64,000 bases of DNA from Littorina saxatilis (taxonomy: Eukaryota; Mollusca; Gastropoda; Littorinimorpha; Littorinidae), in contig NC_090259.1 in the NCBI RefSeq assembly GCF_037325665.1, positions 38,375,375 to 38,439,374 on the forward strand, given 5' to 3'. The translations under genes were made by a program, and so were the position numbers. Positions within the stretch are counted from its first letter, which is position 1. The number at the start of each line of letters is the position of its first letter. Of this stretch, positions 1 through 9,949 are shown piece after piece. The notes beneath the pieces were generated by a model that had not been told where the DNA came from, did no database searches, and saw nothing but the letters and a program-made list of their open reading frames with translations.

Positions 1-546
1 TAAAAACATGATAAAACAGAATAAAACCAGCAAACAACAACAACCACAACAACAACATCAACAACATTGCGGTTCTTAACAGTTATCTAAATATATTTAT
101 TTCTTCATTGTTAGCTATAATCAAAAGAGAGAGAAAAACAAACACTCACGCATGCAAAATTTCTGAGAGTGTCTTTACCTTCATGACGTGTTTGTGTGCT
201 TAAAACAATGTTTAAATATATCCACACAAAAACAAATAATTATAAAAGCTGCACAGATTTTTGGTGAATGGAGTCCGTATTTTAAAACTTCCAAGTTTAT
301 CGGTCTTCAGGGTTGTGGAAAAGATTATTGTCATCTGGAATGTCCCGACTCAACAGGAGATAGGAAAGCCGTTCAGACACCAATCGGCCTTACATCCGCC
401 ACAGTAGTTATCACTGGAAAATAAAGACATCACTGTGTTTTAAATATATATATACGATACCAACACACACACATACACACACGCACGCACGCATGCAAGT
501 ATGAATATGATATGCGCCATTACAGTCCCCACTCTGTGGCCTAGCG

Positions 547-548
<2 letters not shown>

Positions 549-609
<61 letters not shown>
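549..609. repeat. (CA)n microsatellite
   Basis: About 30 CA units. Open frames across it are low-complexity artefacts. Confidence 0.97.
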
Positions 610-612
<3 letters not shown>

Positions 613-1373
613 TTAGGGACACGTCCTCTGTTGGCCTCTCTACCTGCGCATGACATGTCTGTTATCATTTGCTAACATTCAGCATATAAGAAATAACATA
701 TAATTTTGTTTTTGTGTTATGGTGTATGTTGTTTGATGTCAGGATTGACACAAACGCACGAATTTCTTGTTTGAGATAATAAAGTGTATGTACTATGTTT
801 TAACTTGTGACACTCACAAGCACTGGGCACCAGAAACACTGCAGGTAGAAATAGAACAAGGATTGGTTTTGCAGTGAGCGATTCCCAGAGAACAGGAGCC
901 TGAAATAAAAAAAATGAAAAAGAAAAAGAAGAAAAATAGTAATAATTCATGAACAACAAATTGGTCAGAGAGGTCGGAAGGTGTATTTTTCTAAACCGTT
1001 CTTTGTTTACAAAAACTGACAACTCTTTTGCGTAAAGGATAGTCTAAACAAGCCAAGCTATGCATTGACTATGTTATTTTAAAGAACAGAAGCGTTTCAA
1101 ATGTTATATATATCAACCGCTAAGTCTCACCGTTAGTCGAATTCGTTTTCGAGGTTTTCATATTTGAACCGGTATAAAAAAAACGCTGGCGCTGGACCCG
1201 AGTACTCTTCAGACTGGCTCGCTCCCCCAGTATGAAAGTTTTTGTCTTGTGCACGTGGATTTAAAAAAAAATTATTTATTTATTTTACACAATTAAAAAA
1301 ATTATTAGAGTAAAATAAAACATTAAAACGTTCATAATAAACAATAGTAAACAAGAATTAAAAAAAATAGACC

Positions 1374-1446
1374 GCCCATGCCGGGAATCGAACCCGGATC
1401 ACTTATCAAGTTAGTGTATCAACTTTTGAACGAACTGCGCCCAGTA
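1374..1446 (-). mobile_element. tRNA-like sequence, probably a SINE head
   Basis: In reverse complement it has a GGGCGCAGTTCG box-A-like start and CCGGGTTCGATTCCCGG, a good T-arm/box B. It is followed by a T-rich run. The middle does not give me a convincing anticodon stem, so I do not call a functional tRNA. Confidence 0.4.
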
Positions 1447-1696
1447 GTTTCCCAGCAATAAGCTGTTAAGTCGAGACAGACAGACAGATACACAGACACA
1501 CAATTAAAGTCTGCTGGACCCTCCTACTGCGTACTCGGGGATAATACCGCAAATTATCAGCAACAATATGAAAGGTCAATACGGACCCTCTGTAATAAAC
1601 TAGTAATATGCGTTATCGAATTTGTTTGTGATTTTTTGGGTGGTTTTTGTTTTTACCAAACACTTTACACAGATCGAGACAGTCATTGTTGTTCTA

Positions 1697-1772
1697 ACGC
1701 GTTTTGTCAAAATGTAAAAACTTTTTACAAAACGCAGGGGGCTCAAACACGCGTTTTGTCAAAATGTAATAA
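1697..1772 (+). repeat. Short repeat ACGCGTTTTGTCAAAATGTA, two units
   Basis: The unit occurs at about 1697 and 1751, and inverted at about 4451-4474 (TACATTTTGACAAAACGCG). It is probably a remnant of a small inverted-repeat element. Confidence 0.5.
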
Positions 1773-2267
1773 CCCTAGAATTCTGGGCTATCATCCAGTT
1801 TCAGTTTTACAGCAAGCTGTTATACAGGGAATTGATTAATTAAAAAAAATGTAGCCAACGAGGTTGTCAATTGGTTGGTCAAGATGAAAGACATGTCTGA
1901 AGGTGCCGGCAAATCTTTGTTTACATTTATATGACGTTAAAATTATCATATCACTGACTCCCGCTGGAAAACCCCTTTAAGGCAGGTCAAATGGAGACAG
2001 GGATATTACTCTTCATACACAAAGGGAAGCCACTGAGTTGTGTCGCCATTTTTTCCTGGCAGGCTGGGAATTCGAACACATCGAACAGGGAACGCAGAAG
2101 AAGAAGAAGAAGAAGAAGAAAACGTCGAACATTCGAATGACGTAAATAGAACAAACGTCACATTTTTCAGGCAGCGTAAGTGAATGACGTCAGAAAATGA
2201 CGACACCGCCAGAAATAAAAACAATGCGACACGCCTCCCAACCACGAGGTCAAAAACACGTGGGCAT

Positions 2268-2582
2268 CTAATGAAATCGGTACAAAGCCGTTCTCTTTGC
2301 CAGTGACATCGTAATAATTACCAAAGCTAACATTGAAGCTCCGGTAGCAGGTAAGAGAGTGTCTCCCAACCCGTGATGCTCACAGCGTGATTGCATCAGA
2401 ATACCACATGTTAAAACCGGTGTTTGGACTAGAATAACAGCCAGTAGTATTAAGAACAAGTGTCTTGTGTATGCAGCCCTCTTTCTACTGTACGCTGGCA
2501 GCAGATAATACAATAATTGAAGTCCTTCGAGGCATAAGGGGCCCATAAGGCGAAAAATTGCTTTAATTCCACCCTCAAAAAG
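2268..2582 (-). CDS. Possible membrane-protein exon, unknown
   Basis: On the - strand a frame of about 104 codons includes hydrophobic runs HLFLILLAVILVQTPVLTC and GASMLALVIITMSLA separated by a cysteine-bearing loop, ending KRTALYRFH and a stop. It could be the last exon of a multi-pass membrane protein. No family assigned and no clear acceptor. Confidence 0.22.
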   Translation of the reverse strand, partial: LFEGGIKAIFRLMGPLCLEGLQLLYYLLPAYSRKRAAYTRHLFLILLAVILVQTPVLTCGILMQSRCEHHGLGDTLLPATGASMLALVIITMSLAKRTALYRFH

Positions 2583-3429
2583 TCCCAGCCTTCAAACCGT
2601 AACAAATAACAGTACGCACTATTAAGCAAAATTATAAACCAAGCCTTGATTATTAATTTTTATTATTACACTTGTATCAAACAAGTGACCTCCACCTTTT
2701 GATTGGCGTTTTTATTACATTTGAATCGGACTTGTGGCCTTTCAAAGTTGCGGTGACCTTTGACTTTCAACAGAGGTCATATGTAACAGTGGTTTTTAAA
2801 AACATAATTTAGTTGGCTCATATATCTGAGACAAATGATCGGACAACAGCCCTTTACATTATCGTGACACATATTTTTCTGAGGCACACTGGACAGTAAT
2901 AGTGCAAAGGGTGGGGTTAATCAAGGGAGTGAACCCCCCCTAAAAACACTACCAACCTGTCGGTTTTTTTTGGTTTTTTAATGCCGTTTTGATCGCTCTT
3001 GCGTTTACAACCCATCTCATCAAATCGTAATTTATTTCCAGGCTACCAGCAATAAAATACCTCAACATGAGGAACAAATTTAAAATAAACTCTGGCAAAA
3101 GACGTGACGTCACAAAGTTTGAGTATGCGCAACATTTTCGTTTACCAGTGCACTTCGTTACCTGCCCATTGCTGCTTTGGGTGATATTTTTTAAATGACT
3201 ATTCCTATGCAGATGTTTGTGTAATTGGCCGTTTTCAAAACATACCCATTTTTCGATTTTTCGGTCCAAAATTCAAAACGGGCACTGTCTTCCGAGACTC
3301 ATAGCTCCGAAACGAACCCACTACCCAATATTTTTTTTATGCTGAATGCATAGCAGACAGATCGAACTTAAAAAGTAACCAACTTTTGGGAGAAACCAAA
3401 TTATATTTAACGGGTCCAGTGAACTACCT

Positions 3430-4300
3430 TAAACGCAAAACAGCAGACTATAACACAAGCAAAATAATGCATCGTGCAGAAAATTTCATTTATTTCGGCG
3501 ACGATTAATGGCAACTGACTTCCACTTGATTGTCGCTTTAACTGCAAAAAATAAGACTATCAAGCAAACCAGAACACAAAAACAAAATGGTCGTCATTCA
3601 GGATATTTACATTTTGAGTTAAATTGAACAAAATGACTTTTATCTGAATGTCCTTTTAACTGCGAGAATTCAGACTATTACAGAAGCAAAAAAAAATAAA
3701 TTCTTCGTTCAGAAGATCGTTGTTTACAATTTATATAACCTTAAAATGGCCCCATTGACTTCCGCTTGGATGTCCTTTTAACTAACACCAAAATGAAACT
3801 ATCCCACATATATATACAAAGAAGCAGATGTTGTTTTTGATCAGAAGATCTTTGTTTACATTTTATATGACGTTGAAATTATCAAATTTGTTTCCGCTTT
3901 GATGTCCATTTAACTAAGCAAAATCAGGCTATCACACAAGGCAACACAAACACGCACACTAAAAAAAATATTCGTTCAGAAAATCTTTGTTTACATTTAT
4001 ATGACTTAAAATTATGTTCTCACTGACTCCCGCTGGAAACCCCTTTAAATGTGAAAAAGCAGACTATAAGATAAGCAAAACAATGCATCTTGCAGATTTA
4101 TTAATTTTTTTTTGGGGGGGGGGGGGGGGTGGCGACGATTCATGCCCACTGACAATGTAATGATCCTAAAGACTTTTGTTTGATTGTCCCTTTAATTGCA
4201 ACAAATCAAACTATCAAGCAAACCAACACACAAAAACAAATATTGGTCTTCATTCAGGATATTTTAAATAATCGGGGTAAAAGGAAATAAATGACTTTTA
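3430..4300 (+). repeat. Diverged tandem array, about seven units of 110-147 bp
   Basis: Each unit has an A-rich block ending in AGACTAT or a variant (near 3440, 3555, 3675, 3798, 3928, 4063, 4208), then usually ...TTTGTTTACA...TTATATGAC..., then GACTTCCGCTTG...GTCCTTTTAACT. An isolated similar unit is at about 1912-1985. Confidence 0.65.
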
Positions 4301-4489
4301 ATTGAACTGTGGATTTGCATGAGTAGCATACAAACAGACAGACACACAATTTGGAAATTATTTGATGGTGAAGATTCTAAGTTTTCTTGACTTCCAATTT
4401 CAAAGAAGATAAGGGGTCTTGTGGGCGCGCCACTCGTTTTGTAAAATGTTTTACATTTTGACAAAACGCGTTACAACAATTGTTCTCTG

Positions 4490-4552
4490 AGCCGTCGCGA
4501 TATAACCTTGAACGGTTGAAAACGACGTTAAACACCAAATAAAGAAAGAAAT
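4490..4552 (+). mobile_element. (AAAG)n-tailed retroposon 3' fragment
   Basis: CGTCGCGATATAACCTTGAA followed by CGACGTTAAACACCAAATAA and AGAAAG matches the 3' end of the family, here on the + strand. Confidence 0.8.
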
Positions 4553-4732
4553 TGTTCTCTGAGACCGCGCTGATCTGTGTCAAATGTCATATTTTGGTCA
4601 AAGTTATAAATAACATTCATGTATCGATCCATCGAAGTTAGAACTCCTTTGATTCTTTACGATTGAACGCACACAGACATGCACTCTAGTCTTGGCCAGC
4701 TGCACTTGATAGATATGAGTTTCAGTCAGCCT

Positions 4733-5105
4733 TTCTTTCTTTCTTTATTTGGTGTTTAACGTCGTTTTCAACCATTCAAGGTTGTATCGCGACGGGGAAA
4801 GGAGGGGGGGGGGGGGAGATGGGATAGAGCCACTTGTCAATTGTTTCTTGTTACCCAAAAGCACTAATCAAAAATTTGCTCCAGGGGCTTGCAACGTACC
4901 TTACTGGGAGAATGCAAGTTTCCAGTACAAAGGACTTAACATTTCTTACATACTGCTTGACTTAAATCTTTACAAAAATTGACTATATTCTATACAAGAA
5001 ACACTTAACAAGGGTAAAAAGAGAAACAGAATCCGTTAGTCGCCTCTTACGACATGCTGGGGAGCATCGGGTAAATTCTTCCCCCTAACCAGCGGGGGGG
5101 GATTT
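4733..5105 (-). mobile_element. (AAAG)n-tailed retroposon, copy 1
   Basis: On the - strand it starts in a GGGGGAAGAATTTACCCGAT block, contains CGTAAGAGGCGACTAACGG and ends ACGTTAAACACCAAATAAAG plus (AAAG)n. It is flanked by AGTCAGCCT (4724-4732 and 5106-5114), an apparent target-site duplication. I see no tRNA-like head. Confidence 0.85.
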
Positions 5106-5748
5106 AGTCAGCCTGAGACGTCAAATCGCGACAAATGACTCGGAGAAAGGAAATCGAGCGATCAAGCGATGCATCTGACCTTATTTTATCCTATCGTATC
5201 CCTGTCTACATTAATACCTACAGCAACAATAACGTGGGATAGCCAAGACAAAACAAGAGGCGAAGCCTTCAAGGCTCACGTAAGAAATAGACAAACAGTA
5301 ACACAAACTCAATCACTCCGTCACACATACACACCCACACACACAGTAAGCTTAGGTGACACTGTGCAAGAAAGAGAGACACTAGATCTAGATCTGTCTG
5401 TCTGCATGTAGCCTACTTACACTTACAGGGACACGACTGCCAAATAGTCTCGGCCCGCTCAAAATAACAATGACCGAGACCACACACACCACGCGAGACT
5501 GAGAGAAAGACTACAGGGAGGCATGCCGTCATGATGCATTAATTGACGTCAAACACTTTTGACCGTGACGTAATCTTATGCGAGCTTTATCCATAGTCTT
5601 GGATAACCACTCACACATAGACTCGGAAATGTTAAAGTTTCTACCACAGACATACACACACACGCACACACGCACAAACGCACGCACAGACAGACAAAGT
5701 TACGATCGCATAGGCTACACTTACGTGAGCCAACAAGTGTTCACTAAC

Positions 5749-5836
5749 TTGGGTCTGACGGACAAACAGAAGAGCTCTCTGCATTGGAGTCCAAAGTCAC
5801 TGCAACACACAGAGCAAAGAAAATCAGTTTCATCAT
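5749..5836 (-). CDS. Putative second secreted peptide, signal-peptide exon
   Basis: On the - strand MMKLIFFALCVAVTLDSNA reads as a clean signal peptide with an AxA-like cleavage site (SNA). It is followed by ESSSVCPSDP and a GTTAGT donor in phase 1, the same phase as the signal exon of the neighbouring WAP-like gene. CPSDP is compatible with the start of a cysteine-rich domain. Later exons were not identified with confidence; a short cysteine-bearing frame on the - strand near 345-415 is a weak candidate. Confidence 0.4.
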
Positions 5837-5909
5837 GCTGCAACTCTTACAGGTGACGCTGCAGGTTGTATAACCCTTTGAAAACGCTCGACGCGCGTTA
5901 ACGATGTAC

Positions 5910-5912
5910 GAT

Positions 5913-5945
<33 letters not shown>

Positions 5946-6052
5946 GAGAGTGAGAGAGAGAGAGAGACAGAGAGAGAGAGACAGTGAGAGAGACAGACAG
6001 AGACACAGAGAGAGACAGATGATGATGATGATGATAATGATGGTGATGGAAC
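5910..6052. repeat. (GA)n and (GAT)n microsatellite
   Basis: A GA-rich run of about 100 bp, then GATGATGATGAT. It is followed by CTTTATTTTTCAAGG, possibly a retroposon tail. Confidence 0.9.
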
Positions 6053-6767
6053 TTTATTTTTCAAGGATAGAGGTTTAAGGCGACGCCTTTTCTTACAACC
6101 GGTCCTTACTTCTAATACAAATATCTAATAAATGATAAACAAGTAAAGCAACATGACAAATAAACAAAGTAAACGAACGTCGGAACCAGCAAACAATCGA
6201 CAAGTAAGCAAACAAGCAAATAAACATAGAGAGAGAGAGAGGGGGGGGGGGGGGAGGATGTCGTGTTGTAATTTTATCACATATTTCAGAATTCGGCTTT
6301 AATTTTGACAGAAAAATATTTTTTTTAATGTTATAAGAGGACAGATAGCGAGTCAGTGGAGGGGTGTGTGTATGTGTGTTGGGGGGGAGGGGGTGACATA
6401 CAATTGTATTGACACCAAAATAAAAGTAATGGGCACCAGAATAGGCACCTGCGCCCTGCGGAGATAGGTTTTTGTGTGTGTGTTTTTTTGGCTTAATTTC
6501 GTTCACCAGTATATGATTGGATCAAACCGTGTCTGCATTATTTCTTCACGCTGACGGTGACACAAACAATGTAAAGAAGACCGCCCACAACAGAAACATA
6601 AAATTGTCTACTTTTTTTTCTAATGAAATAGAAATTCGGTCATTAAATTGCACCATATCCTAGTTGTTATTGCATAATTATCGGAGTAGACGACATAGGT
6701 TCTTGTTAAAACTGTGCATTCAATCATACCAGTAATAACTGTCATATCAAACTCATGCACTTGCGAT

Positions 6768-6869
6768 GCCTTGTGTGTGTGCCGGTGTGTGTATGTGTGG
6801 GTGTGTGTGTGTGTATGTGCGTATGTGTGGGTGCGTGCGTGCGAGCATGCGTGCGTGTGTGTGTAATGC

Positions 6870-6900
<31 letters not shown>

Positions 6901-7050
6901 CGTGGGTGCGTGTGTGCGTGCGTTCGTGCGTGCGAGCGAGCGAGCCGGCGTGCGTGCGTGTGTGAGTCCGCGTGCGTGTGTGTGCGTTCGTGCTGGCGTG
7001 CGTGCGTGATTGGCGTGCGCCCATACCGTGCGTGCGTGTATGTTTGTGTG
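6768..7050. repeat. (TG)n / (TGCG)n compound microsatellite
   Basis: Long GTGTGTGCGTGCG stretch immediately 3' (on the - strand) of the WAP-like exon. Confidence 0.95.
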
Positions 7051-7064
7051 ACTTAATGTCTTAC

Positions 7065-7214
7065 GTCTGACGGGTGATCTCCGGGCGGCATGCGTCTGGC
7101 ATGTGTGACCACAGCCGTTGGACCGACAGAGAGTGCCGAACGGACAGTCAGAGTTCTTCGAACACATCTCAACACACGTCCCTCGCAGTGACGTACACTG
7201 CACGTTCAGGGTGA
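7065..7214 (-). CDS. Secreted WAP-like (four-disulfide-core-like) peptide, exon 2
   Basis: On the - strand a long pyrimidine tract and CTCACAG acceptor precede VTLNVQCTSLRGTCVEMC and on to KNSDCPFGTLCRSNGCGHTC. The spacing C-x3-C-x5-C-x5-C-x4-C-x3-C matches the core of a WAP domain, except that the usual CC pair is CR, so one cysteine is missing. WAP proteins are secreted protease inhibitors or antimicrobials; here that role is only inferred. A GTAAGA donor follows RRSPVR, so at least one more exon is expected, which I did not find. If the donor is not used, the frame runs into a TG microsatellite and is not credible. Confidence 0.55.
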
Positions 7215-7675
7215 CTGTGAGAAAAATAAGAAAGCAGCCAGCTCACTTTTCAGATCAAAGACTTTTTTTGACGTATGCACGGCCTTATAATAATACCATT
7301 CAAGAAGAAACAAGGGGTATTCAAAATACTTCATAATAAACCTACGAAAAGAAATATTGCTTCCATTTTCGTACCCCAACTGGACTGAGTGGTTCGAACG
7401 TATTCACCTTCATACCATGACAGAAGAAACGGGAAATAACAAGGGACATTCGAAATACTTCATAATAAACCTACGAAAAAAATATATTGCATCCATCCCA
7501 ACTAAAACATTCATTCCCGTGTTATTTCATTCATAATTTCCATACCATTAAAGGCCACTAACTTGGCTATCTGGCACACTTCTCAGATCAAAGGTTTCTT
7601 TTACAGAGGTAACGTGATCGCCTCCCAAATAAGGGTACCCCCAAAATCGACCTGACAAAAACTGTATATAGGTAC

Positions 7676-9245
7676 TGTCACGATCGGGTGACAGAGACCA
7701 AGAAAGTGTCACTCAGTGGAGTGCCTGTTCTTGGTCGAGTATGATAGAAAGCGCCTGTACGTGATATTGGGCTACAGCAGAGTTTGCTGACAGTGCTCAA
7801 CTAGCACGGATGTTTTGTAGTGCACGAGTTTCACAGCGGGGGTTTTTGCTGTCACAGGGCTGACGGTTTTTCGCTGACAGCGCGCACGGGATTTTCGCGG
7901 ATCGAGTTTCTCGTGTCTTTTTTCTGCTTGGGAGGCAGAATTGTGTATAGCTGGACTGGTTTGGTGACAAGGTCAGTCACGTGTATTTGGCTAGGTGGTC
8001 TGTCAGAGACTCAAAGGACGACACACTTGACACCCAGCGGCAGAAGGGGAAGGATCTAATACACAGTTTCTAGAGTATGATGGTTTTTCACCGAATGTTA
8101 TATTCGGCACTCTAGGGGAACTTCCACAAGTTATTCCTTTTCACTGCCAGTACTTTGCTGAGGACAAGTCGTCAACTTTCCTTCGTCGGCGATGGCTTTC
8201 GCATAAGGATTCGACAAGGGGTTCTGGAGGTTTTTGGTCACTGTTGACGAACAGAGGCGGTTCCAGGGAGGAGGCGGACTTTGCTTCCATTGAGAGTACA
8301 ATCATAGGCTTTTGAGGTAATAAATCATTATTTAACGCTGTTGATGAGTCTGTGTTGTGGAATGAAATACTCTCTGTTGTTCTTTCCAGGCTAGCGCATA
8401 ATTTACTCTCTGTGACGCTAAAATACTAATCTGTATATGGTTTTTGCAGATAGGGAGAGAAGGACGGAAAATGACTGTTTTGTTGTTGTAAAAAGTCCGT
8501 TTTGTGCAGGCCCACGTGCTCGATGAGATATTTAAAGATGACATGTTTAAAGGTGGTGGGTGAGGGGTAGCTGACATGTTTAGTGCACCGATGCTTTCTG
8601 TTTGCAGCCTTCGTTTCGTTTCGTTTCGTTTCGTTACGTTCCTGTAACATCTGCACGGCTGACTTTGGCGGGACCTGTTGAAGCTACGCTAACCAGGAGA
8701 CCGGCTAACCAGCGGACCGGCTAACCAGCGGACCGGCTAACCAGCGGACCGGCTAACCAGCGAACCGGCTAACCAGCGAACCGACTAACCAGCATACCGG
8801 CTAAGCAGCAGCAGCAGAGATAAAGCTAAGTGCACCATGTCGTACGCACCCCGTTGACCACCGTTGTCTTTTCGTATCTGTGATTTCATTGGAGTAGTGA
8901 CAACGTGGGGTGTGTGACACCTGCACGAACTAGAGCTTTTCGAACAGAACATTCGCATTTAACTATATTTACACGGGTTCAGCGTGTTACTATAATTTTC
9001 TATATACTACTGGCATTTTGTCAGTGAACACTGGTTTTTTTACGTGTTGAGAACGTAAAAGGAACATATTTTGAGTGAAGGCTCGAGGGAGGTGGAGAGT
9101 TTATACATAAACAGGCGTCTGAAACTTATACTTTTGTTGACTCTATTTAATTGTATGCCTGCGAGAGTGGATCGTGGTGTGGTTAGTTAATTAGTAGTAA
9201 TTAACCGGTTCATAATCACCTTAAGTGATATATTGAAACGTGACA
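7676..9245 (+). repeat. 5' LTR
   Basis: 1570 bp, TG...CA bounded, near-identical to the 3' LTR. It contains a run of TTTCG repeats (about 8605-8635) and a 16-bp minisatellite (8688-8808). Confidence 0.95.
8688..8808 (+). repeat. 16-bp minisatellite inside the 5' LTR (second copy at 14230-14350)
   Basis: About seven copies of a unit GCTAACCAGCGGACCG with small variants. The same array occurs at the same place in the 3' LTR. Confidence 0.9.
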
Positions 9246-9247
9246 CA

Positions 9248-9265
9248 TGGGGGCCAAGCCGGGAT
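9248..9265 (+). other. LTR element primer-binding site (tRNA-Pro-like)
   Basis: Two bases after the 5' LTR, TGGGGGC followed four bases later by CCGGGATT resembles the complement of the 3' end of animal tRNA-Pro (TGGGGGCTCGTCCGGGAT), with mismatches in the middle. Assignment to tRNA-Pro is an inference. Confidence 0.5.
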
Positions 9266-9949
9266 TTACTCAGTTAATTTCCAACTGATAAAGACCCACC
9301 AATTAAGGATAACTAAGAGCAGATAATCTCGTCAGTGCTCGACTTATTTTCTGCTTGGTGCTACCCTTTTTTGTATAGTTTTGATCATATACCACACCTT
9401 AAGCGATTCACATCTTGCAGGAAATGTAAATTGTAATTTGTGAGTTATTGTATGCGCTAACTGTGATTACTTCCCTTTCCTTTGTTTGTGAATCTTTGTT
9501 GTTGTACGTTCATAGTTTTCCGTTGCAGAGAGCTGAGCAGGGTTAGCGGATTTGTTACTCGTTTTACTCAGTTTTCTCTACATTGTTGTTTCGCATTCTG
9601 TAACAGGTTACATTTCTACCGTCTTGTTTTACTTGGATTTTTCTCCATATTTTGACTTTGTTGGAATTTTGGGGGGGAAGGGTCCGAGGACTTCCGTCCT
9701 AACCAAGGCTGTGGGAAACGCTTTGTTTCACCGCAAAAAGCAGCCGATAAAGTAGGCCACGGCTGTGGGAAACACTTTGTTTCACCGCAAAAAGCAGCCA
9801 TAAAGTAGGCTACGCGATTTGTTCTACACCGTTTGGATTTTTCTTCTGCATTTTCTGGTTGCGGGATTTTTGTATCCATTTCATCACCGCGTATTCTAGC
9901 TATAGCTGCGTTAGACTTACTTTTGTGATAAAGCTTTGTTAAACTAACC

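Larger units (their letters stand above)
1..3429. other. Region without a recognised gene
   Basis: Holds a (CA)n run, a tRNA-like sequence, a short ACGCGTTTTG repeat and one possible membrane-protein frame. A - strand frame near 345-415 (an acceptor CCAG, then cysteines spaced C-x2-C-x4-C before a stop) could be a terminal exon of a secreted peptide, but this is weak. Confidence 0.5.

Noticed and set aside
411-668. Frames rich in Cys-Val or Thr-His across CA/TG repeats, here and at 6620-7056, 37132-37446, 38712-39038, 40226-40845
   Set aside because: They are direct translations of dinucleotide microsatellites; length comes from the absence of stop codons in the repeat, not from coding.
6093-6506. 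137-codon - strand frame considered as a third exon of the secreted peptide
   Set aside because: Its cysteine spacing does not fit a WAP or related domain in any phase-compatible reading, and much of it is repeat-derived (HTHTP, PPPPP).
8688-8808. 16-bp repeats considered as a CRISPR-like array
   Set aside because: Units are contiguous with no spacers, the genome is eukaryotic, and the array is part of an LTR.
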